Shown: positions 8,641 to 17,602 of the stretch, one piece after another | Numbering within the stretch: position 1 is the first letter of the stretch | How the letters are laid out: each line of letters starts with the position of its first letter | Assembly: GCA_023435645.1 (NCBI GenBank) | Contig: JAEYRK010000041.1 | Coordinates: 33,023-97,022, forward strand | Length of the DNA: 64,000 bases | Origin: Bacillota bacterium | GTDB taxonomy: Bacteria > Bacillota > Clostridia > Lachnospirales > Lachnospiraceae | Direction: 5' to 3' | Program-made: the position numbers and the translations under genes | The notes under the pieces: generated by a model | What the model saw: only the letters and a program-made list of their open reading frames with translations | Databases searched by the model: none | What the model was told of the DNA's origin: nothing

Positions 8641-9544
8641 CCAACAGGGATTTCCCTTCCCTCTTCTCTAACAGCTCCAATACCCTGAGCTCATCATCCA
8701 AAGCAGCCGGTGTTTTCTCCTTCTTCTTCTTCTGTTTGAATCTCAGATCCTCAACCTTATATTCCCGAACTTCCTTCTCATCATTCTCCAGGGTGACAAT
8801 GACCTTAACTAATTGCTTTAAGACACTGACACTTTGAACCTCACCCTTCAAATTATCCTTCGTGGATACAAAATCACCGACATTCGGAAGCTTGGAGTTC
8901 AGCTCCTCATAAGCATCCTCTTCGTTCTTCAGACAGCACATCAGTCTTCCGCATACCCCTGAAATCTTTGTCGGATTCAAAGAGAGATTCTGCTCCTTGG
9001 CCATCTTAATCGATACGGGTGCAAATTCGGAAAGATGGGTGTTACAGCAGAGGGGTCTGCCACAGATGCCGATGCCTCCCACGATCTTGGTCTCATCCCT
9101 GACCCCGATCTGTCTCAGTTCAATCCTGGTCTTGAATACAGAGGCCAAATCCTTGACCAGCTCACGAAAATCAATTCTTCCGTCAGCAGTAAAATAAAAT
9201 AACACCTTATTATTATCAAAGGTATACTCCGAATCAATCAGCTTCATTTCCAGTCCATGCTTCTTAATCTTCTCGAGGCAGATTTGGAAGGCTTCCTTCT
9301 CCTTCTCCTTGTTTCTCTTCTCGATGGCATTGTCTTCTTCCGTCGCCTGACGGATGACAGGCTTTAGAGGTTGGATAATCTTATCATTCTCTACATCCCG
9401 AGGTCCTAGAACAACCATACCGTATTCTATTCCACGGGCCGTCTCTACGATCACATTATCGCCCTGCTTTATTGTATACCCGGCCGGGTCAAAATAATAA
9501 ATCTTGCCGGCACTGCGGAATCTTACTCCTATTACTCTAACCAT
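8630..9544 (-). CDS. ricT: RicT/YaaT, PSP1-domain regulatory complex subunit
   Basis: This 304-residue PSP1-domain protein has the paired cysteine motifs CGRPLCC and CGRLMCC at about residues 170-210, which in the Bacillus RicAFT complex help bind [4Fe-4S] clusters. In Bacillus, RicT acts with RicA and RicF in RNase Y-dependent mRNA processing and supports sporulation, competence and biofilm entry. RicA and RicF are not in this window. The gene overlaps holB by eight bases and lies in the standard holB-yaaT order. The C-terminal tail is lysine/glutamate rich. Confidence 0.92.
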   Translation of the reverse strand: MVRVIGVRFRSAGKIYYFDPAGYTIKQGDNVIVETARGIEYGMVVLGPRDVENDKIIQPLKPVIRQATEEDNAIEKRNKEKEKEAFQICLEKIKKHGLEMKLIDSEYTFDNNKVLFYFTADGRIDFRELVKDLASVFKTRIELRQIGVRDETKIVGGIGICGRPLCCNTHLSEFAPVSIKMAKEQNLSLNPTKISGVCGRLMCCLKNEEDAYEELNSKLPNVGDFVSTKDNLKGEVQSVSVLKQLVKVIVTLENDEKEVREYKVEDLRFKQKKKKEKTPAALDDELRVLELLEKREGKSLLDDE

Positions 9545-10532
9545 TACTATTCTCCTTTATTTTAAGCAACATAAGTTCTATTGTAATATCAAAATTAACA
9601 TTTGCTTTCAGTCTTATCTTCGCCTTCTCCATTGCACCGATGATATTCTCTATCTCCTCGTAGCTACGGAGGTTCGCCTGCTTTCTGATAAAGGAAAACT
9701 CATTCTTATATAGAAGCAGGTTCGGGTCATTGGTAGCCTTCAGCATCAATACATCTCGGTACCATAGAAGCATCAGGTCGATATAATCCTCCACCGCGGG
9801 TTTATTCTCTGAAATGGTCTTTATCCCTGCTACCACTTCATAGAGCTCCATCTCATCAATATATCTTAAGATATGGAGAACATCCTCTTTCTTTTTTTCA
9901 AACTCTTCAGAAGATGCATATTTTATCGCTTTTCCCACATTACCACCTGAGAAGTTTGCAGCCATCTCTGCCATATAATCCGGAACCTGTTGCTTCTCCA
10001 TCAAAAACTCCCGGATCCGTTTCTTATCCACCGGTTTGAGATGCAGTACCACGCAACGGGACAGAATCGTGGGAAGAATGAGGTTAATGTTTCTTACCAG
10101 CAGAAGAATCACTGCATATTCCGGCGGCTCCTCCATGGTTTTTAACAGGGCGTTCTGTGCCTGCTCGGTCAGCCTTTCTGCTGCGTCAATGATATATACC
10201 TTATAGGGACTGCTGAAGGGCTTGATCTGAATATCACTATTCACCTGTACTCTGATATCATCCACGCTGATACTGAGCTTTTCGTGGGTGACCCAGATCA
10301 CGTCAGGCTGGTTACCCGTATCCAGCTGTAAACAGGAAAGGCACTTATTGCAGGGCCTAATTCCACCTTCCGCACATTGCAGGGCTTTGGCAAAGCTTGA
10401 TGCCAGCAGCTTTTTTCCCATCCCTTCCTCTCCATGAAGAATATAGGCATGGGATACCTTGCCTGCCTGTATTGCATTCTGAAGATGATCTATAATGCTT
10501 TCATGTCCGATAATCTGTTGAAAATCAAGCAT
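9537..10532 (-). CDS. holB: DNA polymerase III delta-prime subunit
   Basis: This 331-residue clamp-loader ATPase-fold protein has a Walker A-like GEEGMGKKLLA near residue 35. A zinc-binding cysteine group follows (CAEGGIRPCNKCLSC) and a sensor region with PPEYAVILLLV and LSRC. Delta-prime is a structural part of the clamp loader that places the DnaN ring on DNA. It lies in the conserved yaaR-holB-yaaT order. Its stop overlaps the ricT start by eight bases. Cytosolic. Confidence 0.93.
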   Translation of the reverse strand: MLDFQQIIGHESIIDHLQNAIQAGKVSHAYILHGEEGMGKKLLASSFAKALQCAEGGIRPCNKCLSCLQLDTGNQPDVIWVTHEKLSISVDDIRVQVNSDIQIKPFSSPYKVYIIDAAERLTEQAQNALLKTMEEPPEYAVILLLVRNINLILPTILSRCVVLHLKPVDKKRIREFLMEKQQVPDYMAEMAANFSGGNVGKAIKYASSEEFEKKKEDVLHILRYIDEMELYEVVAGIKTISENKPAVEDYIDLMLLWYRDVLMLKATNDPNLLLYKNEFSFIRKQANLRSYEEIENIIGAMEKAKIRLKANVNFDITIELMLLKIKENSNG

Positions 10533-10570
10533 ACTGATCTGCGCTGCCTCCCTCTGCCACTTTTTCTTAC

Positions 10571-11011
10571 TTAGGTCAGGATATCTAATAATAATCCCCT
10601 GATTTCATCAATCCTATTAAGAATTGCGATATGATCCTTCTCATCCTTAATCAGCTCCATGGCCAGCTCATCCAGGTTCTTATCCACCAGCTTAATCATC
10701 GTGTAGACCCTATGCCGCCCCTTCTTGTCCAGAAAATTCTCCCTAGAGAATTTATGAGACCGATTGACAATCTCATTCATGAACTCCTTAATCAGTTCAC
10801 GGTAATGCTTCATGTCTTTTACATCCATATGCTTTAGAAGCTTCTTCCCCTGGGAAGAGATTTCCTCCAGCATTGTATTCAGCCTCGCCGCTAATTCCTG
10901 TTCCTCAATATGTGATACCAAGGTAAACTTAAAAGACCCGTCTGCTTCAGGTACGGGTGCCTTCTGAACAGTCTGGTTCATCGGTTGCAGCTGATTTACC
11001 TTAATATCCAT
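10571..11011 (-). CDS. YaaR family (DUF327) protein
   Basis: This 146-residue acidic-basic helical protein without membrane segments has the length and position of Bacillus YaaR, directly upstream of holB. Recognisable family features are the central LLKHMDVKDMKHYRELIKEF-type helix and the C-terminal NRIDEIRGLLLDI. The function of the family is not established. It is separated from holB by 38 bp and from the kinase-like gene by about 60 bp, so it probably belongs to the same operon. Confidence 0.8.
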   Translation of the reverse strand: MDIKVNQLQPMNQTVQKAPVPEADGSFKFTLVSHIEEQELAARLNTMLEEISSQGKKLLKHMDVKDMKHYRELIKEFMNEIVNRSHKFSRENFLDKKGRHRVYTMIKLVDKNLDELAMELIKDEKDHIAILNRIDEIRGLLLDILT

Positions 11012-11072
11012 CCTATCCCTCCATCAAAAAATGTAACTCAGCGATATGAAAAAAGTATAACATATTTTTCGC

Positions 11073-11666
11073 TTAGTTTACAGTATATTTTTTGATGTCT
11101 GCTTCAATCTCAGCCAGGCAGGTCTCAATATCGATATTATAGTATTTCTTACTGATTCCGGCTTTTTTGATGTTATCCTCTGAGAAATCCTCCTCATCCG
11201 CCAGAAACCGCCTACATAGCTCTGCATATTTAGGCTGCTCCTGCTTTATCTCCCTCTTGAGGGCTCGCTGAAGTCTCATCCCATCCTCTACCTCAATATA
11301 GATGGGAATAACACTTTCCTCTCCAAAATACGCTTTCATCTGTTCAAAGCTCTCTAATGTCCCATGCATCAGATAATCATGATTCTTCAAATCAATTTGT
11401 CCGTCATTCACCGTAAAATAATGCCATGCTCCATAGATGGTAGCATAGGCCCGATGCTCTATCACTTTTCCCTCTTCCTTAAGCCTCGTAAGTCTTTCCA
11501 CATCAACAAAGTGATACTCCACACCCTCTGTCTCGTTTACCCGAATCGGTCTGGTGGTATACATAACCACAGTATTTAAGTTCAGCTCCGGGCTTTGCAG
11601 TAGTCGCTTGAAGATGGTATCCTTTCCCGTAGCGCTTTTTCCTAATATAATAAATATCCTTGCCAT
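11073..11666 (-). CDS. Guanylate-kinase-like P-loop protein
   Basis: This 197-residue protein has a P-loop GKSATGKDT at residues 9-17 and the guanylate-kinase GMP-site pattern VMYTTRPIRVNETEGVEYHF at about residues 35-54. The lid region is basic (RALKREIKQEQPKYAELCRR). Guanylate kinases convert GMP and ATP to GDP and ADP. It occupies the place of thymidylate kinase (tmk) in the Bacillus yaaO-tmk-yaaR-holB cluster. Lysine-aspartate in the P-loop (GKD rather than GKS) and the divergent C-terminus suggest a paralogue rather than the housekeeping enzyme. It starts two bases after the decarboxylase stop, so the two are co-transcribed. Confidence 0.7.
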   Translation of the reverse strand: MARIFIILGKSATGKDTIFKRLLQSPELNLNTVVMYTTRPIRVNETEGVEYHFVDVERLTRLKEEGKVIEHRAYATIYGAWHYFTVNDGQIDLKNHDYLMHGTLESFEQMKAYFGEESVIPIYIEVEDGMRLQRALKREIKQEQPKYAELCRRFLADEEDFSEDNIKKAGISKKYYNIDIETCLAEIEADIKKYTVN

Positions 11667-11668
11667 AA

Positions 11669-13090
11669 CTATCCTTTCCTTATGACTTCAATCATTTCTC
11701 TGTCTTTACCGAGAAGCCCTGTAACCTTAAGTCCATCCTCCTGCGCCTGTATCAAGGTTGGAGGAATGCTCTCATCTATTCTCTCTCCGGGGATGAGCAT
11801 GGGTATTCCCGGCGGATATATGCTGATAAATCCTGCGGATATCCTGCCCACACTTTCGGAGAGCCTTACCTCCTCCGACATAAGCTCTGCCGCCTCGTAG
11901 GGCCAAAGGGCTGTTTCTGTAATAGTCCGCCGAAAATCCGGTCTTCGGGCCCTCTGCTTCCCCTTGAGTTCACCATCGATGCTAATTAGTGCCTTACTCA
12001 ATCTGGCAAAGCCCTCCGGAGTGTCGCATATGCTGGTCATTCCGAGAACATAATCCCTGGTTTGCATCTCCATCACAATATGATACTCCTCCTTTAGCCT
12101 TTCGGACAGCTCAGGCCCGGTCATTTCTGAGGTAAATAGCTGGAGGGTCAGCTTGGATGGATCCAAGGCATGGACACTTCCTGCTCCTACGATGCTCTGC
12201 TCCAGTAGCTGTATGTTTTCTAAGGCTTTTAGCTGAGAAAATACTCTCCTTAGGTTCTCAGCATAATCTTCAAATAGCTGATGAGCCTTTTTCTCAAGGA
12301 TACCGACACATTGCTCCATTCCTGCCATCAGAAGATAGGAAGGGCTGCTGCTTTCATATATGGAGAGAAACTGCCCAATTCTGTTGTTTAGAGCCGGATC
12401 ATTGCAATGAAGGACCGCGGTCTGTGTGAAGGACGGCAAGGTCTTATGGAGACTCTGAATCACGATATCCGCCCCCTGTGTCACTGCACTCTGCGGGAAG
12501 GCTTTATGAAAGCCGAAGTGTGCCCCATGGGCTTCATCCACCAAAAGTAGGGCTCCCGCCTTATGGACCCGCTCAGCGATTTCTTTGATATCGGAAACAA
12601 TGCCTTCATAGGTCGGTGAGGTTATCACCACAAGTCTCGTATCGGGGTAAGCTATCAACTGTTTCTCCACCTGAGCGGCAGAAATTCCACCGTTTACTGA
12701 AGTTCCCCGGATTACATCGGGATAAAGGTAGATGGGCTTCAGTCCTCTGATCAAAGCCGAATGATAAACTGCTTTATGACAGTTTCTGGCCATCAGAATG
12801 TGATTTCCACGATTAGCAGCAGCAGAGATCCCGGCTAGAATTCCAACCGTGCTCCCATTGACCAGAGGAAAGGAACGGCCTGCTCCATATAACCTCTGCA
12901 GGCGCTCGGAAAGCTTCTTTATGATTCCCTCTGCCTGATGAAGATCATCAAAGCCTTCTATTTCCGTGATATCAATCGAATAAGGATTTACCATCTGAAG
13001 GATCTGTGTATTTCTTTTATGTCCGGGCATATGCATCGGATAATAATCCTGTTTGCCATATTCAACTAACGCTTGATAAAGACCTTCCAT
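11669..13090 (-). CDS. Orn/Lys/Arg decarboxylase family PLP enzyme (YaaO/SpeA-like)
   Basis: The start at 13090 (MEGLYQAL) is chosen because TTGGAGG precedes it; an ATG eight codons upstream has no such site. The 473-residue fold-type I PLP enzyme shows the aspartate-histidine cofactor site DEAHGAH and the Schiff-base lysine in SLHKTLPSF (around residue 220). Short members of this family, of about 470-490 residues, decarboxylate lysine, ornithine or arginine for polyamine synthesis; the substrate cannot be read from sequence. Position corresponds to Bacillus yaaO. Cytosolic. Confidence 0.85.
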   Translation of the reverse strand: MEGLYQALVEYGKQDYYPMHMPGHKRNTQILQMVNPYSIDITEIEGFDDLHQAEGIIKKLSERLQRLYGAGRSFPLVNGSTVGILAGISAAANRGNHILMARNCHKAVYHSALIRGLKPIYLYPDVIRGTSVNGGISAAQVEKQLIAYPDTRLVVITSPTYEGIVSDIKEIAERVHKAGALLLVDEAHGAHFGFHKAFPQSAVTQGADIVIQSLHKTLPSFTQTAVLHCNDPALNNRIGQFLSIYESSSPSYLLMAGMEQCVGILEKKAHQLFEDYAENLRRVFSQLKALENIQLLEQSIVGAGSVHALDPSKLTLQLFTSEMTGPELSERLKEEYHIVMEMQTRDYVLGMTSICDTPEGFARLSKALISIDGELKGKQRARRPDFRRTITETALWPYEAAELMSEEVRLSESVGRISAGFISIYPPGIPMLIPGERIDESIPPTLIQAQEDGLKVTGLLGKDREMIEVIRKG

Positions 13091-13142
13091 GATGAAACCT
13101 CCAAGCCGGAGCAATGTGCTTTATACTACTTCTTTCCTCGGC

Positions 13143-15068
13143 TTAATCTATATTCAGGCTTCGCCCGCTCATATGCTTTAAGCGGAGCGCCTCCTTCTCA
13201 TATTTTTGTTGATACATTCGAGCATCCGCAATACTTAGGCAATCCTCAATCCGAGTATGCTCATTGGGACGGGTGATACTCCATCCGTAGCTTACCTGTA
13301 CGCGAAAGCCATATTGTTCTTCCTTATTAAAAGCCTGTATGGCTTCCTCAAATTTTCGAATAAAGCTCCTTACCTTCGAGTCATCATATTCCAGACCAAT
13401 GACAATGAATTCATCCCCGCCCATACGGATGCAGATCTCATCATCCTCTGCAGCATAGAGCATTGCCTCTGTCACTGTTTTTATTGCGATATCCCCATTG
13501 GCATGACCGAAATTATCGTTGATATATTTCAGGTTATCCATATCAGCGGAAAAAACCATCAAGGCACCCTGCTTCTCTATGCTCTGTGCTAAGTACTTCT
13601 GTCCCAGTGTTTGCAATGCCCTTCGATTATATAAACCGGTCATTTCGTCCTTGACTGACATATCCTCCAGCTTATAGACCAGCCGGTTCAGCTCGCTGTG
13701 AATCTTTATATTCTCCAGGGTGTTACAAATATTAATCAGCCAGCCCTGATAGGAACGCTGATAGGACCTGAGTGCATGGAAGCTGATCGCTGTATAACCG
13801 AAGCATTTCTCCTGATGGTGAAGCATATTAAAAAAATAGATCTGAGGACCCTGATCCATATACTCCCTGGGAAGCAGATCTCCGCTATCAAAAGTAACCT
13901 TTTTCAGCCACTCTCCGTTCTTAATCCCTACCTCCATCACCATTTCCGAGGAGCCCTGTTGCTCAGACCCACCCTCATTATAATTATCCCATCCCTTATA
14001 CAAGCACATAAAGAAGGCTGAGAATCCTTCATTCATGTGGATATAGGAGGCCAGCTTCTTGCTCAGGTTATCCAATAATGTAACTCCGGTCAAATCAATG
14101 GACATATATGCATTGTTTGAGATTGCCTTTTCCTTATCCTCAACCTCGTGAATGATATGGTTCCGTCTCTTCATAAGCTCTTCCAGCCGCCCCCGCACCT
14201 TACAGCCACAGGACTGCCTGAAGTAGGCAATGCTCTTTAGTTCAGTATTTAGGGGCTGCTCCAGCTGTTCATTATGCCGATGGATCTTCTCAACTGCCTC
14301 TAATCCCATCTCAAAAATCGGCATCCCTGCAGTAGTGATGGAGGGGCTGTAATCCTCCGCCAGCTCTATATTATCACAACCGGACACTGCAATGGTTCCG
14401 GGTACTGTAATGCCTCTCTCCATCAGGGCATTGCATACGGTGACAGCCATATAATCATTGGCACAGATGATGGCTTCCGGTAGATTCTCCGGATCAGAAG
14501 TCCATCGCTCCACCGCAGTATATGCGGCAACCTTCCAAAAGTCCCCGAAGTAGACCCTTTCCTCCTCATAGGGAAGGTTATACTTTCTGAGTATCCGTTT
14601 ATAGGCCTCCAGCCTCTTATGTGATACCGGATTGTCCTCCGGCCCCGTCAGGAAATTCATCTTCGTATAGCCATGCTTTACAATAAAATGCGTAATGATT
14701 TCATCCAGTACCGTTTCATCATCAATCAGAACACTGTAGTAATCCTCCAGCTTCTGTCGGACACTGACAACCGGGCAATGGCTGAACTTCTTAATATTTG
14801 CTATGACTGCTTCCGTAAAGCCGTTCACCGACATGATATCTGTCAGAAGAATAATCCCATCCAGCTCCTCATATCTTGGCAGATTGGCAATCCTACACTC
14901 CCCTTGTTCGTATTTTAACTCCCCATAGCCGACAAAATTAGAAAAGAAGGCTACATCATAGCCTAGTTCCTTCGCCCTTTTGCAAATCCCCCTACACAAA
15001 ACCTCCTGATACTCCCGATAGATCTGTGTTGCAAATACACCTATAGTTCTTCTGCCGTTACCCAGCAT
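13143..15068 (-). CDS. Diguanylate cyclase with LacI-type ligand-binding domain (copy 1)
   Basis: This 641-residue protein has no signal peptide or membrane helix. Residues 1 to about 290 form a LacI/PBP1-type sugar-binding fold without the DNA-binding headpiece (RRTIGVFATQIYREYQEVL, then ICANDYMAVTVCNALMERGI and VSGCDNIELA). A middle region of about 150 residues is unassigned. The C-terminal GGDEF domain has an intact active site (RMGGDEF, around residue 550) and no RxxD inhibitory site five residues before it. It probably makes cyclic di-GMP in the cytosol in response to a small ligand. A close paralogue lies immediately upstream. Confidence 0.85.
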   Translation of the reverse strand: MLGNGRRTIGVFATQIYREYQEVLCRGICKRAKELGYDVAFFSNFVGYGELKYEQGECRIANLPRYEELDGIILLTDIMSVNGFTEAVIANIKKFSHCPVVSVRQKLEDYYSVLIDDETVLDEIITHFIVKHGYTKMNFLTGPEDNPVSHKRLEAYKRILRKYNLPYEEERVYFGDFWKVAAYTAVERWTSDPENLPEAIICANDYMAVTVCNALMERGITVPGTIAVSGCDNIELAEDYSPSITTAGMPIFEMGLEAVEKIHRHNEQLEQPLNTELKSIAYFRQSCGCKVRGRLEELMKRRNHIIHEVEDKEKAISNNAYMSIDLTGVTLLDNLSKKLASYIHMNEGFSAFFMCLYKGWDNYNEGGSEQQGSSEMVMEVGIKNGEWLKKVTFDSGDLLPREYMDQGPQIYFFNMLHHQEKCFGYTAISFHALRSYQRSYQGWLINICNTLENIKIHSELNRLVYKLEDMSVKDEMTGLYNRRALQTLGQKYLAQSIEKQGALMVFSADMDNLKYINDNFGHANGDIAIKTVTEAMLYAAEDDEICIRMGGDEFIVIGLEYDDSKVRSFIRKFEEAIQAFNKEEQYGFRVQVSYGWSITRPNEHTRIEDCLSIADARMYQQKYEKEALRLKHMSGRSLNID

Positions 15069-15218
15069 TTAGCTCCCCCTATCCGCAAACGTAAAAGTAC
15101 ATGCTAACTATATTACAATTATACAGGAAAAACAAGTTTGTGCTGTAAACTTTTTGTTAATTCTCCATAATTCCCCTCTATTGAAATCTCAGTCAAAGCT
15201 ACCCCAAGGACTTTTCTG

Positions 15219-15257
15219 TAAAAAACCGGAGCAGCTCCTTTGATGACACTGCTCCGG
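15219..15257 (-). terminator. Intrinsic terminator of the second GGDEF gene
   Basis: A nine-base stem (CCGGAGCAG at 15226-15234 with CTGCTCCGG at 15249-15257) is followed by six T residues on the minus strand. It lies between the two GGDEF paralogues, so they are transcribed separately. Confidence 0.8.
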
Positions 15258-15318
15258 CTATTAATCCATTTGCATTGCTTGATATTTTGATTTGAGCTAT
15301 TCGCCCGCTTTGCCCCGC

Positions 15319-17232
15319 TTATCTAACCAGATTTGCTCTTAATCGAAGTGCTTCCTTCTCATATTTCTGCTGATACATCCGTGAATCGGCAACAATCATG
15401 CAGTCCTCAACTGTAGTATTCTCATCCGGGGTAATCAGACTCCATCCATAGCTGACATATACATTAAAGTCATAGTTGCCGCTCTGATTGAACTTATCCA
15501 GCTCCTCGACAAATTTTTTGACAAATTGGTTCATCTTCTTTTCATCATATTCCAGACCAATGACAGTAAATTCATCTCCACCGCAGCGCATACAGATTTC
15601 ATCATCGTCCGCAGCATTCTGAAGGGCCTCTGCCACCACCTTGATGGCAATGTCACCACTGAGATGTCCGTAATTATCATTGATTCCTTTCAGCTTATCC
15701 ATATCAGCAGTAAATACCATGAGCTTTATCCGCTCATCGACTGCCTGCTGAAGATATTTCTTACCCAGAGTTTCCAGACCTCTTCGATTATAAAGACCTG
15801 TCAGATCATCCCTGATGTACATATCCTCCAGCTTATATACCAGCCTGTTCAACTCACTATGGACTCTGACATTCTCAAGGGCATTGCTTACATTGATCAG
15901 CCACGCCTGGTAGGTTTGATTATAAACCTTAATATCCTTAAAGCGTATGGCTGTATAGCCGAACTTTGTACCCTGATGGTGCAGCATTGAGAAGAAGAAA
16001 ATCATCGGCTCATCATCCATGAATTGCTTTGGGATCAGCTCCCTCTTAGGAAAGCGGATCTTATAATAGCCCTCCCGGTTTTTATTTCCGATCTCCATAA
16101 TCATGTACTCGCTATCTTCCTCTGTTACATCATTACTCTCATCCCGATAATTCTGCCAGTTTGGATGCAGGCACATATAGAAGTCTATAAAACCCACATT
16201 CTCATAGATATAGTACATGAGTCTCGCATTGATCTCATCCAGCTTGGTCAAACCGGTCAGGTCTCCCGACATATAAGCATTTCTTGCCACTGCACGCTGT
16301 AATGCATCGGTCATATTAATGTAATATCTTTTCCGCTCCTTATTCATTTCCTGTTGGTTATACTTGCAGCCACAGGATTCACGAAATATCGGCGTTGTTT
16401 TTATATATGTATTAATGGGCTGCTCGATACCCTGAATATGCTTATGTATCTTCTCCACCGCTTCATAGCCCATATCAAAGGCAGGCATCCTGGACGTAGT
16501 GATCGCAGGGCAGTATTCTGCCGCATCTACAATATCATCGCAGCCTGTTACCGCCATCTCCTCAGGAACGGAGATTCCTTTCGAAGCCAAGGCATTGCAT
16601 GCTGCAATTGCCATATAATCATTCGCACAAACAATGGCCTGGGGGCGTTCCAAGGAGCTGGATAGCCATCGATCAATAGCAGGTCCCGCTGCATTCTTCC
16701 AGAAGTCCCCATAGTAAATTCGGCCCTCTTCTACGGGAATATTATATTCCCTTAAAACCTTTTTGTAGGAAGCTAGTCTCTTCTCAGAATCAGGAAAGTC
16801 CTTCGGGCCTGCAAGGAAATTAATCCTTCTGTGCCCGTGCTCCGTTATCAAATGGCGGATCAGCTCTTCGATTACAGTTTCATCGTCAATCAGGACATTA
16901 TAATCCCCCTCAACAAACCTTCGAATGCTTATAACAGGACAACTACAGCTTTTTTGTATATGCTCTCGGATTCTGGATTCCAATCCTTCCACCGCTAGGG
17001 TATCAGGAACCATAATAATCCCGTCAAAATCCTCATAGTAAGGAACCTCTGCTATTTGAATTTCCCCGGAATCATATTGTGGCTGTCCATAGCCTCCGAA
17101 GTTCGTAAAAAAAGCCACATTATAATCAAGCTCCTTAGCCCGGGTAGAAATTCCCTTGCTTACGTTCTCCTGAAATTCTCCATTGACCTGTGATATAAAT
17201 ACTCCTATTGTTTTCCTACCATTATCTAACAT
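15319..17232 (-). CDS. Diguanylate cyclase with LacI-type ligand-binding domain (copy 2)
   Basis: The start at 17232 (MLDNGRKTIGV) is chosen because AGGAG precedes it and because it aligns with the start of copy 1; the protein is 637 residues. The architecture is the same: LacI-type ligand-binding fold without HTH (residues 1 to about 290), unassigned middle region, then a GGDEF domain (RCGGDEF) lacking the RxxD inhibitory site. The two copies align along their whole length and clearly arose by tandem duplication, with many changes in the ligand domain. It has its own promoter at 17284-17313 and its own terminator. Confidence 0.85.
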   Translation of the reverse strand: MLDNGRKTIGVFISQVNGEFQENVSKGISTRAKELDYNVAFFTNFGGYGQPQYDSGEIQIAEVPYYEDFDGIIMVPDTLAVEGLESRIREHIQKSCSCPVISIRRFVEGDYNVLIDDETVIEELIRHLITEHGHRRINFLAGPKDFPDSEKRLASYKKVLREYNIPVEEGRIYYGDFWKNAAGPAIDRWLSSSLERPQAIVCANDYMAIAACNALASKGISVPEEMAVTGCDDIVDAAEYCPAITTSRMPAFDMGYEAVEKIHKHIQGIEQPINTYIKTTPIFRESCGCKYNQQEMNKERKRYYINMTDALQRAVARNAYMSGDLTGLTKLDEINARLMYYIYENVGFIDFYMCLHPNWQNYRDESNDVTEEDSEYMIMEIGNKNREGYYKIRFPKRELIPKQFMDDEPMIFFFSMLHHQGTKFGYTAIRFKDIKVYNQTYQAWLINVSNALENVRVHSELNRLVYKLEDMYIRDDLTGLYNRRGLETLGKKYLQQAVDERIKLMVFTADMDKLKGINDNYGHLSGDIAIKVVAEALQNAADDDEICMRCGGDEFTVIGLEYDEKKMNQFVKKFVEELDKFNQSGNYDFNVYVSYGWSLITPDENTTVEDCMIVADSRMYQQKYEKEALRLRANLVR

Positions 17233-17283
17233 GTTGTTCTCCTGCCTTTTCGAAACCATGCTTCAAGGTATTCTATTATTAGA

Positions 17284-17313
17284 AATATATCAGACTAATT
17301 TCCTATATGTCAA
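17284..17313 (-). promoter_or_regulatory. Promoter of GGDEF copy 2
   Basis: On the minus strand, TTGACA (17308-17313) and TATATT (17284-17289) are separated by 18 bases, a good sigma-A promoter about 50 bp upstream of the chosen start codon. Confidence 0.55.
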
Positions 17314-17546
17314 ACACTCCAATACTATTAATATATAACATTTTTGTACAAAAAACAATATATTTCACAATAATATAATAATATTCCTTATAAAATGTAT
17401 ATTATTGTGCCATTTTTATGATATGTCATGAAATTGCAGGTTGAAGTACTCGATTTCAGAATTACAAATATTCTAAGGGGATTTTTATTAATGCTGTAGC
17501 AAAAGTACAGGAGCTTGTTGTCGATGGTATCGCAGGGCACAAAATA

Positions 17547-17585
17547 TGCCTGACTCAGTCTCCCATGGGGTTACTAAACCAGGCA
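17547..17585 (-). terminator. Probable terminator of the ABC transporter operon
   Basis: Thirteen-base arms (TGCCTGGTTTAGT and ACTGAGTCAGGCA on the minus strand, with two G-T type mispairs) are followed by TATTTTG. The T tract is short, so efficiency is uncertain. Confidence 0.5.
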
Positions 17586-17602
17586 CAGCCTTTCCATCCT
17601 CT

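Larger units (their letters stand above)
17233..17602. other. Intergenic region between the ABC transporter and GGDEF copy 2
   Basis: About 370 bp with no convincing open frame. The GGDEF-proximal half is very AT-rich and holds that gene's promoter. The ABC-proximal part holds a long hairpin (17547-17585) that probably ends the transporter operon. Nothing was recognised between them. Confidence 0.5.
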
